Part shown: positions 38,985 through 47,595 of the stretch, piece by piece | How the letters are laid out: each line of letters begins with the position of its first letter | Position numbering within the stretch: the first letter of the stretch is position 1 | Source of the DNA: an uncultured Saprospiraceae bacterium | Lineage (GTDB): Bacteria; Bacteroidota; Bacteroidia; Chitinophagales; Saprospiraceae | Assembly (NCBI GenBank): GCA_937921825.1 | Contig: CAKZVK010000025.1 | Span: 1-64,000, forward strand | Reading direction: 5' to 3' | Length of the DNA stretch: 64,000 bases | The notes under the pieces: generated by a model | The model's database searches: none | What the model saw: the letters and a program-made list of their open reading frames with translations, nothing else | What the model was told of the DNA's origin: nothing | Translations under genes and position numbers: made by a program

Positions 38985-39025
38985 TCGAGTAAATTTGGTC
39001 GTCCTAGCACGGTAGATGGTTTCAT

Positions 39026-39565
39026 TTACCAGCTCTGCCTTTCCTTCATTTTTATGATCTGGGTCAGGTGATGTCTGGAATGCCAGCCATACAAAGCAGC
39101 CATAAAGTCGAGAGGAAGTTTCTTCTTCATCTCAGGATGGAATAATGTTCTACTATAATCTTCAGGAGTCATGTGCTGCAGTACTGTAACTAAGCGGGTA
39201 TGTAGACCATCGAGAATCTGTAGTGAAGACTCTATGCTGAAAGTAGCATCTTCTCCGGCGGCCCATGCATCCTGATCATAGGCTTTGATAGTAGGATTGT
39301 CCTCCGTAAGTGCCAGTTTGAATCTGATAAAACTATTCATATGGCTATCGGCCAGATGGTGTACAATCTGCCTGATAGTCCACCCACCTTCTCTATATGG
39401 AATATCCAATTGCTCGTCTGTGAGATTCTGGGTAGCAGCTCTTAGTTCACTAGGCAGGCTCTTGAGTGAAGCTATATTTTCCGCTCTCTTAGAAGTAGTA
39501 TATGCTTCAGGTGCTTTAAATCGTCCGGCGGGGTATTTTAATTTCTCTAATTCCGTATTTTCCAT
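39026..39565 (-). CDS. DinB/YfiT-family putative bacillithiol S-transferase-like protein
   Basis: The 179 residues match the YfiT (BstA) branch of the DinB four-helix fold: KYPAGRFKAP near the N-terminus, then GGWTIRQIVHHLADSHMNSF with metal-ligand His, and WHSRHHLTQI near the C-terminus giving the remaining His residues. Family proteins bind Ni or Zn and, where tested, transfer low-molecular-weight thiols to electrophiles. Bacteroidota use bacillithiol in several lineages, so that role is plausible but inferred. It is divergent from the PqiA-like gene. Confidence 0.85.
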   Translation of the reverse strand: MENTELEKLKYPAGRFKAPEAYTTSKRAENIASLKSLPSELRAATQNLTDEQLDIPYREGGWTIRQIVHHLADSHMNSFIRFKLALTEDNPTIKAYDQDAWAAGEDATFSIESSLQILDGLHTRLVTVLQHMTPEDYSRTLFHPEMKKKLPLDFMAALYGWHSRHHLTQIIKMKERQSW

Positions 39566-39670
39566 CTGTATACTTATCTATTGGTTAGAATACTCTAAAT
39601 TGTAACATTTAGTTGTAAAATATCATCATAGATATTTAATAACAGGAATAGCTCTATAGAAAATTTTCAG

Positions 39671-40978
39671 ATGCGTATAGTTTTAAGTTTATTGATTGCA
39701 GCACTAATTGGATTCGGATCTTGGAAGGGATATGAATTGCATAAGTTGACGACTGAAGTGAATGAATACCGTTACGACTTTGCTGAAATTAATAAGATTA
39801 ATTATGGACTGTTCAATATTGATATCTGGAAAAAGAAAATCTTTTCTGTTATAGAAAAGAAGGCTAAAGGTTTTGAATTTGACAGCAGTGACCTCTCTTC
39901 ATTCCAACGACAAATAGAAAATTATCTCTATGATATGCACAGAGAATATATCGAATCTGGTAAGCTAGTGGAGATGTTTATGGATGGAGATAAACAGGAT
40001 AATAAACTGGTCGGTTTGTTCATGGGTATGTTTAAGGGGAACATAGAAAAAAAGGTCAGCAGTTTAGATTTCAAATCTAAGATCCCAGGCATTGCGGATC
40101 AGATGATGAAAGAGTTTGAAAAGAAAATTCCTGAACTGAAGAAAAAAATCACTGAACAAGTCAGTGATATGCTCGTTACTCAATCCAACTCTATCTTAGT
40201 AGATAAGCGAGATGCTATTTACGCTAGGTATGAGACTAAAAACTTAGTCAGTACAAATACTGAAATTAGATCTAGGGTAGCCCAGTTTGGTGTCAATTCA
40301 AAGACATTAATTATACAGATTTTGTTAGCTCTTGGATTAGCTATATTGTTGGCTTTACTCTTTACAAAAATATTGACCTTCAAGACAGCTATGCTCTGGC
40401 TAACGATAAGTTGTATCGTCTTTCTGACTTTAGGTTTGGCATTGCCTATGATAGACTTAGACGCCAGGCTCTCGGAAGTGGATATAAACTTGATGGGGGA
40501 AAATGTTCGCTTTGATGAGCAGGTCATGTACTTCCAGAGTAAGAGTATACTAGGTGTGACTAAGACCTTGCTAGAAGGAGAAGGGGTAGATCTAAAGCTA
40601 GTCGGATTCCTTATTTTATTATTCAGTATAATCCTACCATTTTTCAAAATGTTACTGACTACTTTCTATCTATATATCGAAAAGGCGAGGACTAGCAACT
40701 TTGTAAAAGTTGTCATTTTTTATCTTGGAAAATGGAGTATGGCAGATGTATTTGTAGTAGCAATATTCATGGCCTATATTGGTTTCTATGGCTTGCTTAA
40801 TTCTCAATTGGGTAGTATGGCTGGAGGAGGATCAGATTCTATGAGTATAGAAACGGTCAATTATTCCAAGCTCTCTCCAGGCATTATATTCTTTACACTT
40901 TATTGTCTGTTTTCTATCGTGATGAGTACCTTGATCCATCGTCGTGACAAGGAGGATCTTATAGATGGCATGGTCTGA
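39671..40978 (+). CDS. PqiA-like membrane protein with exported helical domain
   Basis: The 435 residues split into an N-terminal membrane helix (about 2-16), a charged, helical extracytoplasmic stretch (about 30-210) and a membrane part with four helices (about 215-420). The motif FYLGKWSMADVFVVAIFMAYI is diagnostic of the paraquat-inducible protein A family, which works with MCE proteins in lipid transport in Proteobacteria. Only one PqiA module is present, not two, and it has a long N-terminal insert. No mce-type gene is nearby, so its partner is unknown. Confidence 0.78.
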   Translation: MRIVLSLLIAALIGFGSWKGYELHKLTTEVNEYRYDFAEINKINYGLFNIDIWKKKIFSVIEKKAKGFEFDSSDLSSFQRQIENYLYDMHREYIESGKLVEMFMDGDKQDNKLVGLFMGMFKGNIEKKVSSLDFKSKIPGIADQMMKEFEKKIPELKKKITEQVSDMLVTQSNSILVDKRDAIYARYETKNLVSTNTEIRSRVAQFGVNSKTLIIQILLALGLAILLALLFTKILTFKTAMLWLTISCIVFLTLGLALPMIDLDARLSEVDINLMGENVRFDEQVMYFQSKSILGVTKTLLEGEGVDLKLVGFLILLFSIILPFFKMLLTTFYLYIEKARTSNFVKVVIFYLGKWSMADVFVVAIFMAYIGFYGLLNSQLGSMAGGGSDSMSIETVNYSKLSPGIIFFTLYCLFSIVMSTLIHRRDKEDLIDGMV

Positions 40979-40999
40979 AATTCTAAAGCTTCTGAGAAC

Positions 41000-41971
41000 T
41001 TACAGGAGTTGTAATTGGAAAGCAATGACTCCAGCTAACATGACAAGAAAGAGAAATTCTTTCGACATTTTGTTTTCATTGGATTCCATATGTAGACCAG
41101 AGAGGATAGCTAAAGGTGCCGCTATAAGGATGAGATGATTGCCAGTAATATCTCCTGCAAAGAATAAGCTGATCAACGCTAAAAATAGTAGCCAGTAACA
41201 GAGCTCTACTTTCTTGATCGCGTCATACTTTTTCTTTTTCTTATTGTTACTATTAAAGATGATAAGGAGGACGATTATTACTGATACTATTATAGTTTTT
41301 ATCCAGACTTCTAGACCACCACTCAGATTACTCCAAGGCAAAGACATATTTTCTAAAAAGAGTCCAGAAAGCATACTCAACTGCCCTTTGTAAAAAAAAT
41401 AAACCCCTATCAGAAAGAAGGGCGCCAGCAGGCCAGAGGTCATCTGGAGCATCTCTCTTAGTTCTAAATTTCTGAGACTGAAGAGTCCTAGAAAAAGAAC
41501 AATAGCATAAGTTATATAGGCTGGATAGATCAGAGCCGCTATAGCTAAGAACAAACCACTATTAAAGATGGTCGTCACTGGAAGATGTCTCTTATAGATA
41601 TTGAATAAGCTGCTCATAGACAGAATCACAAAGAAGTGTCCCAGCATGGCAGGATGAAAGACCTCTGATTCTAGGATGAAGACTGAATATAGGATGAAAA
41701 TTGCGCCAGGAATGGTACTTAAAGCTCTACTGAGCTTATGCTTGACGACTATTCTATTCACTAAGATTCCTTGTATAGCTATCAAGAAGATGGCGAATAA
41801 TATCCTAGGAAATTTCGAATCTAGAACCCCAAACCAGCCTTCAAAGAGCTCTAGAGGCCAAGTAATTTCTGAACCTCTGTAGTCTATAAAATAGTAGACA
41901 TGCAAAAGTATTGTAAAAATTACAAGGGCAAGTAAATTGAAATTAAGATTACGTCGAAAAAACCCTAACAA
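41000..41971 (-). CDS. DUF6427 family polytopic membrane protein
   Basis: The 323-residue protein has about ten hydrophobic segments and no large soluble domain. The sequence FNSGLFLAIAALIYPAYI and the preceding loop match what I recall of the Bacteroidota DUF6427 family. Function is unknown; an O-antigen or glycan-membrane role is often guessed but not shown. It is divergent from hemA, with 84 bp between starts, and converges with the PqiA-like gene. Confidence 0.72.
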   Translation of the reverse strand: MLGFFRRNLNFNLLALVIFTILLHVYYFIDYRGSEITWPLELFEGWFGVLDSKFPRILFAIFLIAIQGILVNRIVVKHKLSRALSTIPGAIFILYSVFILESEVFHPAMLGHFFVILSMSSLFNIYKRHLPVTTIFNSGLFLAIAALIYPAYITYAIVLFLGLFSLRNLELREMLQMTSGLLAPFFLIGVYFFYKGQLSMLSGLFLENMSLPWSNLSGGLEVWIKTIIVSVIIVLLIIFNSNNKKKKKYDAIKKVELCYWLLFLALISLFFAGDITGNHLILIAAPLAILSGLHMESNENKMSKEFLFLVMLAGVIAFQLQLL

Positions 41972-42055
41972 GTCTAATTATCTGATTATCAACTAATAAC
42001 ATAAAGATACTAAAAATAGAGCTAGCTCTATCCAGCAGCCCTGTTTTACAATACT

Positions 42056-43327
42056 ATGACAATAATCAGACGTCTGAACTATAACTTTGCTTGGATGTCC
42101 AGTTTGTCAGAATATAAGGTGATAACAGTTACTCATCACAACATAAATGTGAATGATATTGGACACTTCTTTCTCAGAAAATCAGACAGTCCTGAAGCCT
42201 CTACCAGAGCAATCAAAGAGTTTTTTGGTATTCAAGAATTTCTATATCTAGAGACCTGTAATAGGGTTACGTATCTGATGTACTCCGAGTTGGAGATGGA
42301 TGAGGCTTTTTTAGAGACTTTCTTCAGTAAGGTGAATCCTGAGCTAGAAGAAAAGACCGTAAAGAATATCAGCAAGTTTGTAAGTACCTATGAGGGGGAA
42401 GCTGCGCTGAAGCATGTCTTCGAACTGGCTTCATCGATGGACTCTCTAGTCGTCGGCGAAAGAGAAATCTTCCGCCAATATAGAAAGGCCTACGAATTTA
42501 ATAGATCACATGGCTTTACGGGGGACCATCTAAGATTATTAGATAAGTCCATAGTCCAGACGGCCAAGGAAGTCTATCACAATACTAAGATAGGGGAGAA
42601 ACCTTTATCAGTAGTATCTCTAGCTATAAGTACGCTACTAAAAAGTAATGTAAATGCCGGTGCTAAGGTCCTACTTATAGGGGCTGGTGAGACCAATGCC
42701 TTAGTCGCTAAATTTCTAAAGAAGTATCACTTTTCAGATATCAAAATCTACAACAGAAGCCTGCATAATGCTCAAGAATTATCAGAAGAAATAAATGCAG
42801 ATTCATTCCATATCAAAGAGCTGGAAAATGTTGCAGGCGCATTCGATGTCATATTCGTCTGTACTTCGGCCAATGATGTCATAATAGATCATAAGTTGTA
42901 TAAGCAGATGCTAGCTGGGGATACTTCTCAGAAGACGATCATTGATCTTGCAGTACCTAGAAATGTATCTCTAGAAGTAGTCGAGCAGAATGATGTGCAC
43001 CACATAGATATCGAAGGACTAAGAAAACTGTCTGAAGAAAATCTGGAATTCAGAAAATTAGAAGTGCTCAAGGCTAAGCCTATCATCGCTAAGAATCTGA
43101 TAGCATTCAGTAATTTATTTATAGAGAGAAAAATAGAGCGCTCACTGGCACATGTACCTGCTGAGATAGCAGCAGTAAAATCTAAAGCAATCAACTCCGT
43201 CTACAAAAATAGGTTAGAAGACCTAGATACAGAAGCTCAGAACTTGGTCCTAGAAATGATGGACTACATGGAGAAGAAATGTGTCTCTGTTCCTATGCGA
43301 TTAGCTAAAAAGCACTCAGAGGCATAG
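42056..43327 (+). CDS. hemA: Glutamyl-tRNA reductase
   Basis: First committed step of tetrapyrrole synthesis by the C5 route: glutamyl-tRNA is reduced to glutamate-1-semialdehyde with NADPH. The 423 residues carry the catalytic Cys68 in LETCNRV, the signature VVGEREIFRQYRKAYE, the Rossmann GAGETN loop and a C-terminal dimerisation helix. The start is ATG 42056; ATG 42095 (MSSLSEYK) gives a more typical N-terminus and may be the real one. No heme genes adjoin it. Confidence 0.93.
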   Translation: MTIIRRLNYNFAWMSSLSEYKVITVTHHNINVNDIGHFFLRKSDSPEASTRAIKEFFGIQEFLYLETCNRVTYLMYSELEMDEAFLETFFSKVNPELEEKTVKNISKFVSTYEGEAALKHVFELASSMDSLVVGEREIFRQYRKAYEFNRSHGFTGDHLRLLDKSIVQTAKEVYHNTKIGEKPLSVVSLAISTLLKSNVNAGAKVLLIGAGETNALVAKFLKKYHFSDIKIYNRSLHNAQELSEEINADSFHIKELENVAGAFDVIFVCTSANDVIIDHKLYKQMLAGDTSQKTIIDLAVPRNVSLEVVEQNDVHHIDIEGLRKLSEENLEFRKLEVLKAKPIIAKNLIAFSNLFIERKIERSLAHVPAEIAAVKSKAINSVYKNRLEDLDTEAQNLVLEMMDYMEKKCVSVPMRLAKKHSEA

Positions 43328-43331
43328 TTGC

Positions 43332-43663
43332 CTATCCAGCACATCTTACACATTTAGTACTCTCGGGCATAAACATTAATCTCTTAGGATTGATCTGTTT
43401 ATGACAATTAGAACATTTCCCAAAACCTTCGTTGTCCAATTGTGTCAGCGCAAATTTGAGCTTATTTCTTTTAGAAATTTTGTTCCTAGAGAGGCCTCCA
43501 TGACACTTTTGTTATTGATTGCATCCATCCTACTGACACGACCGAGGGAATTTTCTGGCTTGACCGGTTCTACCATTTTTTCGGTTTCCTTTATGTCATG
43601 CTCATACTTAAGAATCATTTCTTCGATCTTTTTCTTAAGGTCGTTTTTGTCTGCAGTAGTCAC
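43332..43663 (-). pseudogene. DksA/TraR-type zinc-finger protein, frameshifted
   Basis: Two overlapping minus-strand frames together make one DksA/TraR protein. Frame A starts GTG at 43663 and reads to ...RMDAINNKSVMEASL, then out of frame to a stop at 43445. Frame B, from near 43487, reads RNKISKRNKLKFALTQLD and then GFGKCSNC-X17-CVRC to TAG at 43332: the exact C-X2-C-X17-C-X2-C finger of the family. The two fit if one base is missing at about 43487 (CTCTAGGAAC); the 332-bp span is then 333 bp or 110 residues, the usual size. No classical slippery heptamer is present, so a mutation or sequencing error is more likely than programmed frameshifting. DksA-like proteins bind RNA polymerase and modulate initiation. 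Confidence 0.75.
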
Positions 43664-43704
43664 CGTTTATATTTTTATAAAAGCCATAATTTGATTGTTT
43701 TATT

Positions 43705-43736
43705 CAAATATATGGCATAATCTACAGCGTTGTAGA
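43705..43736 (-). promoter_or_regulatory. Promoter and palindrome upstream of the dksA-like gene
   Basis: On the minus strand, TATATTTG (43705-43712) is a perfect TAnnTTTG -7 box, 41 bp from the GTG start. Upstream of it, TCTACA-gcgt-TGTAGA (43721-43736) is a perfect 6-bp inverted repeat centred near -31, where a -33 element would lie. It may be an operator or may substitute for the missing TTG element. Confidence 0.45.
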
Positions 43737-43806
43737 GAGAAATAGATCACTGGCACAGCTTAATTGGACATATTATTCGCTTACTGGAAGCCCATATCTC
43801 ATCGAG

Positions 43807-44112
43807 ATGTATCATGGAGAGGAGTCTGGCCATCTCATAATTTTTGTCAATGGGGAAATAATTCAGATTTCCTTTAAGCAATTGGAGACTAAGAATTACA
43901 CCTTTATGATTGAGAATCAGCTCATTGAGTTAGGTATATCAGAGGAAAATGGACAGTTTTCGTATGAGGTGATACCACAACTACCTAAAAGTGTAGAAGA
44001 TGTTGAAAAGACCTTTGATAAGCATTTTTGGATTCCTTTGATATTCTTGCTTGTAATCCTAAATTTGGCCTTCTATTTCGTAAAGCATAAATTTTTCCCA
44101 GGTCTTGGATAA
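43807..44112 (+). CDS. Small protein with one C-terminal membrane helix, unknown
   Basis: A 101-residue ORF from the ATG at 43807 with two beta-like stretches in its first half and one strong membrane helix near the end (about 74-93, IPLIFLLVILNLAFYFVK). The open frame continues upstream to 43690 without an ATG, and its codons (SLTGSPYLIE just before the ATG) read like part of the same fold, so a longer protein with an unusual start is possible. It overlaps scpB by 8 bp, suggesting translational coupling. No family is recognised. Confidence 0.55.
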   Translation: MYHGEESGHLIIFVNGEIIQISFKQLETKNYTFMIENQLIELGISEENGQFSYEVIPQLPKSVEDVEKTFDKHFWIPLIFLLVILNLAFYFVKHKFFPGLG

Positions 44113-44863
44113 TCTTCAACTATATATAGAAAGTCTCATTTTTGCATCTGATAAAGCTATCACTGCAAAAGAGATTAAGAATACAATCAATACTTACCTT
44201 GATAAGACAATCAAGGAGAAAGAAATTACTGCGGCCCTAGAAGGGCTCAATACTAAGTACGAAGATGACAAGTATCCATTTGAGGTAAAGGAGATTGCTG
44301 GAGGATTTCAGTTTATGACTAAGGGTACTTACTATCCCGTCGTCAGTCAATATCTAAAGCTAGAGTCTAAGAAAAAGTTATCTCGATCAGCACTTGAGAC
44401 ACTGGCAATAATCTCCTATAAGCAACCGATTACAAAATCTCAAATAGAAGGCATAAGAGGTGTCAACTGTGATTATGCCGTCCAGAAATTATTAGAAAAA
44501 GAACTGATAGAAATATCTGGAAGAGCAGAAGGACCTGGAAGACCACTACTATATGCTACCTCAGAGAAATTTATGAATCACTTTGGCTTAAAAGATCTGA
44601 ATGATCTACCTAAGATCAAAGAGTTCGAGATGCCAGAGAATGAGATAGGTCCCAAAGATGGGGAAGTTGCTTCTCCAGGACCTGCATCAGAAGGTGCCGA
44701 AGCACAACCCGACGAAGCGGATAAGCCAGCGGATGAGACAACTGAGCTAGAGAATAAAGAAGAAGTTAATTCTGAGGAGATAGCAGTAGAGGCGGAAAAT
44801 TCTACTGAACTATCAGAACCCTCTGATGTTGAAGGTTCAGAATCTAAGAGTGAGGAGGAATAA
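44105..44863 (+). CDS. scpB: SMC-ScpAB complex subunit ScpB
   Basis: ScpB is the winged-helix kite subunit of the bacterial condensin. The 252 residues contain two winged-helix domains (about 1-75 and 90-170) with the family signature SALETLAIISYKQPITKSQIEGIRGVN split across about 98-124 and GRAEGPGRPLLYAT. The C-terminal 80 residues are an acidic, disordered tail longer than in many homologs. The start is TTG at 44105. No scpA or smc gene is next to it here. Confidence 0.9.
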   Translation: MDNLQLYIESLIFASDKAITAKEIKNTINTYLDKTIKEKEITAALEGLNTKYEDDKYPFEVKEIAGGFQFMTKGTYYPVVSQYLKLESKKKLSRSALETLAIISYKQPITKSQIEGIRGVNCDYAVQKLLEKELIEISGRAEGPGRPLLYATSEKFMNHFGLKDLNDLPKIKEFEMPENEIGPKDGEVASPGPASEGAEAQPDEADKPADETTELENKEEVNSEEIAVEAENSTELSEPSDVEGSESKSEEE

Positions 44864-44914
44864 AAGATTCTATTTTTTGTTAAGTCCATCATTAAGTCCA
44901 GAGACCTATACCTT

Positions 44915-45445
44915 ATGTCTGAAAATAATATCAAGCCTTTAGTAAACAGAGTCGCTAACAGCGGTCTCAAGGTCATCAACCTGGAAGACTATTATCCTAC
45001 TCGGTCAGTAGTAGAGATAGACCTCAAGCAGTTTCTGTTCAAGGAACTTATCTTAAAAGAAAAAGACTTTAGATCCAGCCTCAAAGAAATTGACTGGACA
45101 AAGTATAAGGACAAAACAGTCCTCGTCTATAATTCTAATGATGCCATTATTCCTATATGGGCATTCATGTTAGTCTCGCAGTATCTGCAAGGTATCGCAC
45201 ATTCTATCTACCATGGTACAGCAGCAGAGTATCTGGTCCATTACTATGATAATCTCATTCAGGAATTTGATGCCTCTGTGTATCAAGATGAAAGAGTGGT
45301 TATCAAAGGATGCAGTAATAAACCTGTTCCTCCAGCCGCCTATGCCGCACTGACGGCGTCACTAAAGCCTTTTGCCCAGAGCATCATGTTTGGAGAGCCG
45401 TGCAGTACAGTTCCTATATTTAAGAGACCTAGAAAGCTGAAATAA
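44915..45445 (+). CDS. DUF2480 family protein
   Basis: The 176 residues match the Bacteroidota-specific DUF2480 family: an N-terminal L-V-N-R-V-A-N-S-G-L segment, a central DWTKYKDKTVLVYNS strand, the IPIWAFMLV helix and a C-terminal VIKGCSN with a late Cys and KPFAQSIMFGEP. The conserved Cys residues suggest metal or redox chemistry, which is inference. It follows scpB by 51 bp and may share its transcript. Confidence 0.8.
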   Translation: MSENNIKPLVNRVANSGLKVINLEDYYPTRSVVEIDLKQFLFKELILKEKDFRSSLKEIDWTKYKDKTVLVYNSNDAIIPIWAFMLVSQYLQGIAHSIYHGTAAEYLVHYYDNLIQEFDASVYQDERVVIKGCSNKPVPPAAYAALTASLKPFAQSIMFGEPCSTVPIFKRPRKLK

Positions 45446-45473
45446 GGGCCTACTGGCTGACGGTTCCTTTCTT

Positions 45474-46247
45474 TTAGAACAGATAAGGAATGAGCTTATA
45501 GCTCTGTTTCTTGTAAGCTTGATATTCTGTATCCTGTCCATACTTCTTTTCCCAATTTTTTATCAGGATCGAAATACCACTGAACTTGATGATTATGAAG
45601 CTTATCCATAGAGGACTTGTAATCGCAAGTAGCCAATGAGGAGATCCGATGGCACCAATACTCAGACCAATCCAAAATAATATTTCTCCGCTGTAGTTGG
45701 GATGTCTGATTTTCTTCCAGACACCTTGATTCATGAATCGATGAGGGTACTTATTTTTGAAGCTATACTTTTGGTAATCAGCTATGGATTCTAGCGATAG
45801 ACCTAGAATAGAAATAAGACCACCGAGTAGAAATATAGTATCCATTGGTTTAGCGTGATCATTAAAAATAATTAGTGCACCTAGGCTGACGATAATACAA
45901 GTGAGGGCTTGCATTGTCCAGAAAGCCAGAAACTTTATGGGATAGGGACGAATGTTATTAAACCTATCATCTCTACCTAGCTTATGCACTCTCGTCATCA
46001 AAAAAGTCCCTAAGCGTATAGCCCATATTAGGATCAAGGTCAGTGTGATCAGATGTGCAGGAAGTCTTTCGGATAATAGATATCCGGTAACAGCAATCGC
46101 TGCAAAAGTTGCACTGTAGGTAATATCCGTTAGCTTATCCGATTGTAAGAAATAAGCAATCAGAAAAAAGCAGGCATTAAGACCTAGAGAGATAAAGATA
46201 GCATATAGGAAAAGGTCAGGCATATCTGATAAACCTATGAATTGCAT
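45474..46247 (-). CDS. DUF1295 / steroid 5-alpha-reductase-like membrane protein
   Basis: The 257-residue protein has about seven membrane helices. The C-terminal signature VWKKIRHPNYSGEILFW is the NADPH-binding region shared by the isoprenylcysteine methyltransferase and 5-alpha-reductase (DUF1295) superfamily. Substrate lipids are unknown. It converges on the DUF2480 gene with 28 bp between stops and has no obvious operon partner. Confidence 0.85.
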   Translation of the reverse strand: MQFIGLSDMPDLFLYAIFISLGLNACFFLIAYFLQSDKLTDITYSATFAAIAVTGYLLSERLPAHLITLTLILIWAIRLGTFLMTRVHKLGRDDRFNNIRPYPIKFLAFWTMQALTCIIVSLGALIIFNDHAKPMDTIFLLGGLISILGLSLESIADYQKYSFKNKYPHRFMNQGVWKKIRHPNYSGEILFWIGLSIGAIGSPHWLLAITSPLWISFIIIKFSGISILIKNWEKKYGQDTEYQAYKKQSYKLIPYLF

Positions 46248-46393
46248 TTTTTGTTCTCAATGAGTCATTGAATCTATCAAGACATCACCACAGAAAAGAA
46301 GAGTAACCTTACTAACAAAGGATGAACGAGATTAGGTCGTATAAAGAATGAGCTCTTAGGAGAAAGTAATAAAATGAGTCCGAAGCTGTTCGC

Positions 46394-47407
46394 TTAGATA
46401 GCCGCCAGGGTTCTCTTTCTGATGAAGCCTTGTTCTTCCATCCAAGAGTCGTTGTATATCTTAGACAGGTATCTAGATCCATGATCCGAGAAGAGTAAGA
46501 CTACTGTATCTTCTGGAGAAAATTCATCAGCCATTTTTTCTGCGGCTTCGATAGTACTTCCACTAGAATAGCCAATAAATAAACCTTCTTGCTTACAGAC
46601 TTTTCTAGCCTTAAGGGCACTGGCTTTGTCAGTTACTTTGATAAACTTATCTATGACTTTTCTGTCATAATTAGCACCTATTATATCCTTGCCTAGACCT
46701 TCTACTTTCTTAGAATGGATCTCATTCTTGTCGAAGATTTCTTCATGGTGGAATTTCTGTAGTACAGATCCATAAGCATCTACACCTATGATTTTTACCT
46801 CAGGGTTTTGTTCCTTCAGATACCTTCCAGAACCCACTAGTGTTCCGCAAGTACCACCACAGCATAAGAAGTGGGTAATTTTTCCTTGAGTCTGGTTCCA
46901 GATTTCTGGCCCTGTAGAATTATAGTGGGCTGCAGAGTTTTCTGCATTGAAATTTTGATTAAGGTAGTAGGAGTTTTCTATTTCTACAGATAGCTTTTCA
47001 GCTCTTTTGTAGTATGAAAGTGGACTCTGACTATCTGCATCCGCTGGGCAAAGAACGATTCTTGCACCCATCGCTTTTAGCATGGCTAACTTTTCTTGAG
47101 AAGCAGAGTTTTTGACAGTGAGTACACATTTATAACCTTTGATAGAGCAGATCATGGCTATACTGAAACCCATATTTCCTGATGTCGCTTCTATGATGGT
47201 AGCGCCTTCTTTGATGAGTCCTTTCTTTTCGGCTTGCTCTATCATGTAGAGTGCTGATCTATCCTTAGCAGAGTTACTAGGATTGAACCCCTCTACCTTA
47301 GCATATACATTGCAATTGAGTTCCGAACTTAATTTTTGAAGCTTAACAAGTGGTGTTTTAGCAATCAGTTCTGTTAGATTTTCTACCACTTTAGTACAAT
47401 TACTCAT
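46394..47407 (-). CDS. Cysteine synthase-family PLP enzyme
   Basis: Fold-type II PLP enzyme, 337 residues. The Schiff-base lysine is in NPSNSAKDRSA (K48); EATSGNMGFS (about 77-86) binds the substrate carboxylate; GGTCGTLVGSGRYL binds the PLP phosphate; and GYSSGST near 268-274 holds the pyridine ring. The family makes cysteine from O-acetylserine and sulfide, or cystathionine; the usual GGSxKDR reads NSAKDR here. No CBS domain is fused at the C-terminus. It could be CysK-like or a cystathionine synthase, which the sequence alone does not settle. Confidence 0.87.
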   Translation of the reverse strand: MSNCTKVVENLTELIAKTPLVKLQKLSSELNCNVYAKVEGFNPSNSAKDRSALYMIEQAEKKGLIKEGATIIEATSGNMGFSIAMICSIKGYKCVLTVKNSASQEKLAMLKAMGARIVLCPADADSQSPLSYYKRAEKLSVEIENSYYLNQNFNAENSAAHYNSTGPEIWNQTQGKITHFLCCGGTCGTLVGSGRYLKEQNPEVKIIGVDAYGSVLQKFHHEEIFDKNEIHSKKVEGLGKDIIGANYDRKVIDKFIKVTDKASALKARKVCKQEGLFIGYSSGSTIEAAEKMADEFSPEDTVVLLFSDHGSRYLSKIYNDSWMEEQGFIRKRTLAAI

Positions 47408-47595
47408 CGTCTTTTTTGACTGAACTCTAGGTGAGACCTTAGAAATTTAATTTAGTTACAAGTATAGCTAAAGAAAACACGATTTCTATACATTCTGACA
47501 TATAGCTTATGGTAATTTTTACCCTTAGTATACTATAGTGCTGATAATCAGGTGTTTATGACAAAATGATAACATTTCGTCATTCATCGATGAAA

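Noticed and set aside
43480-43495. Programmed -1 frameshift site in the dksA-like gene
   Set aside because: No X-XXY-YYZ slippery heptamer and no clear downstream stem; a plain indel or sequencing error explains it more simply, though it is not excluded.
43401-43694. Plus-strand open frame of 97 codons opposite the dksA-like gene
   Set aside because: It is antisense to the frames that carry the conserved zinc finger, has no recognisable motif, and arises as a shadow of the minus-strand coding.
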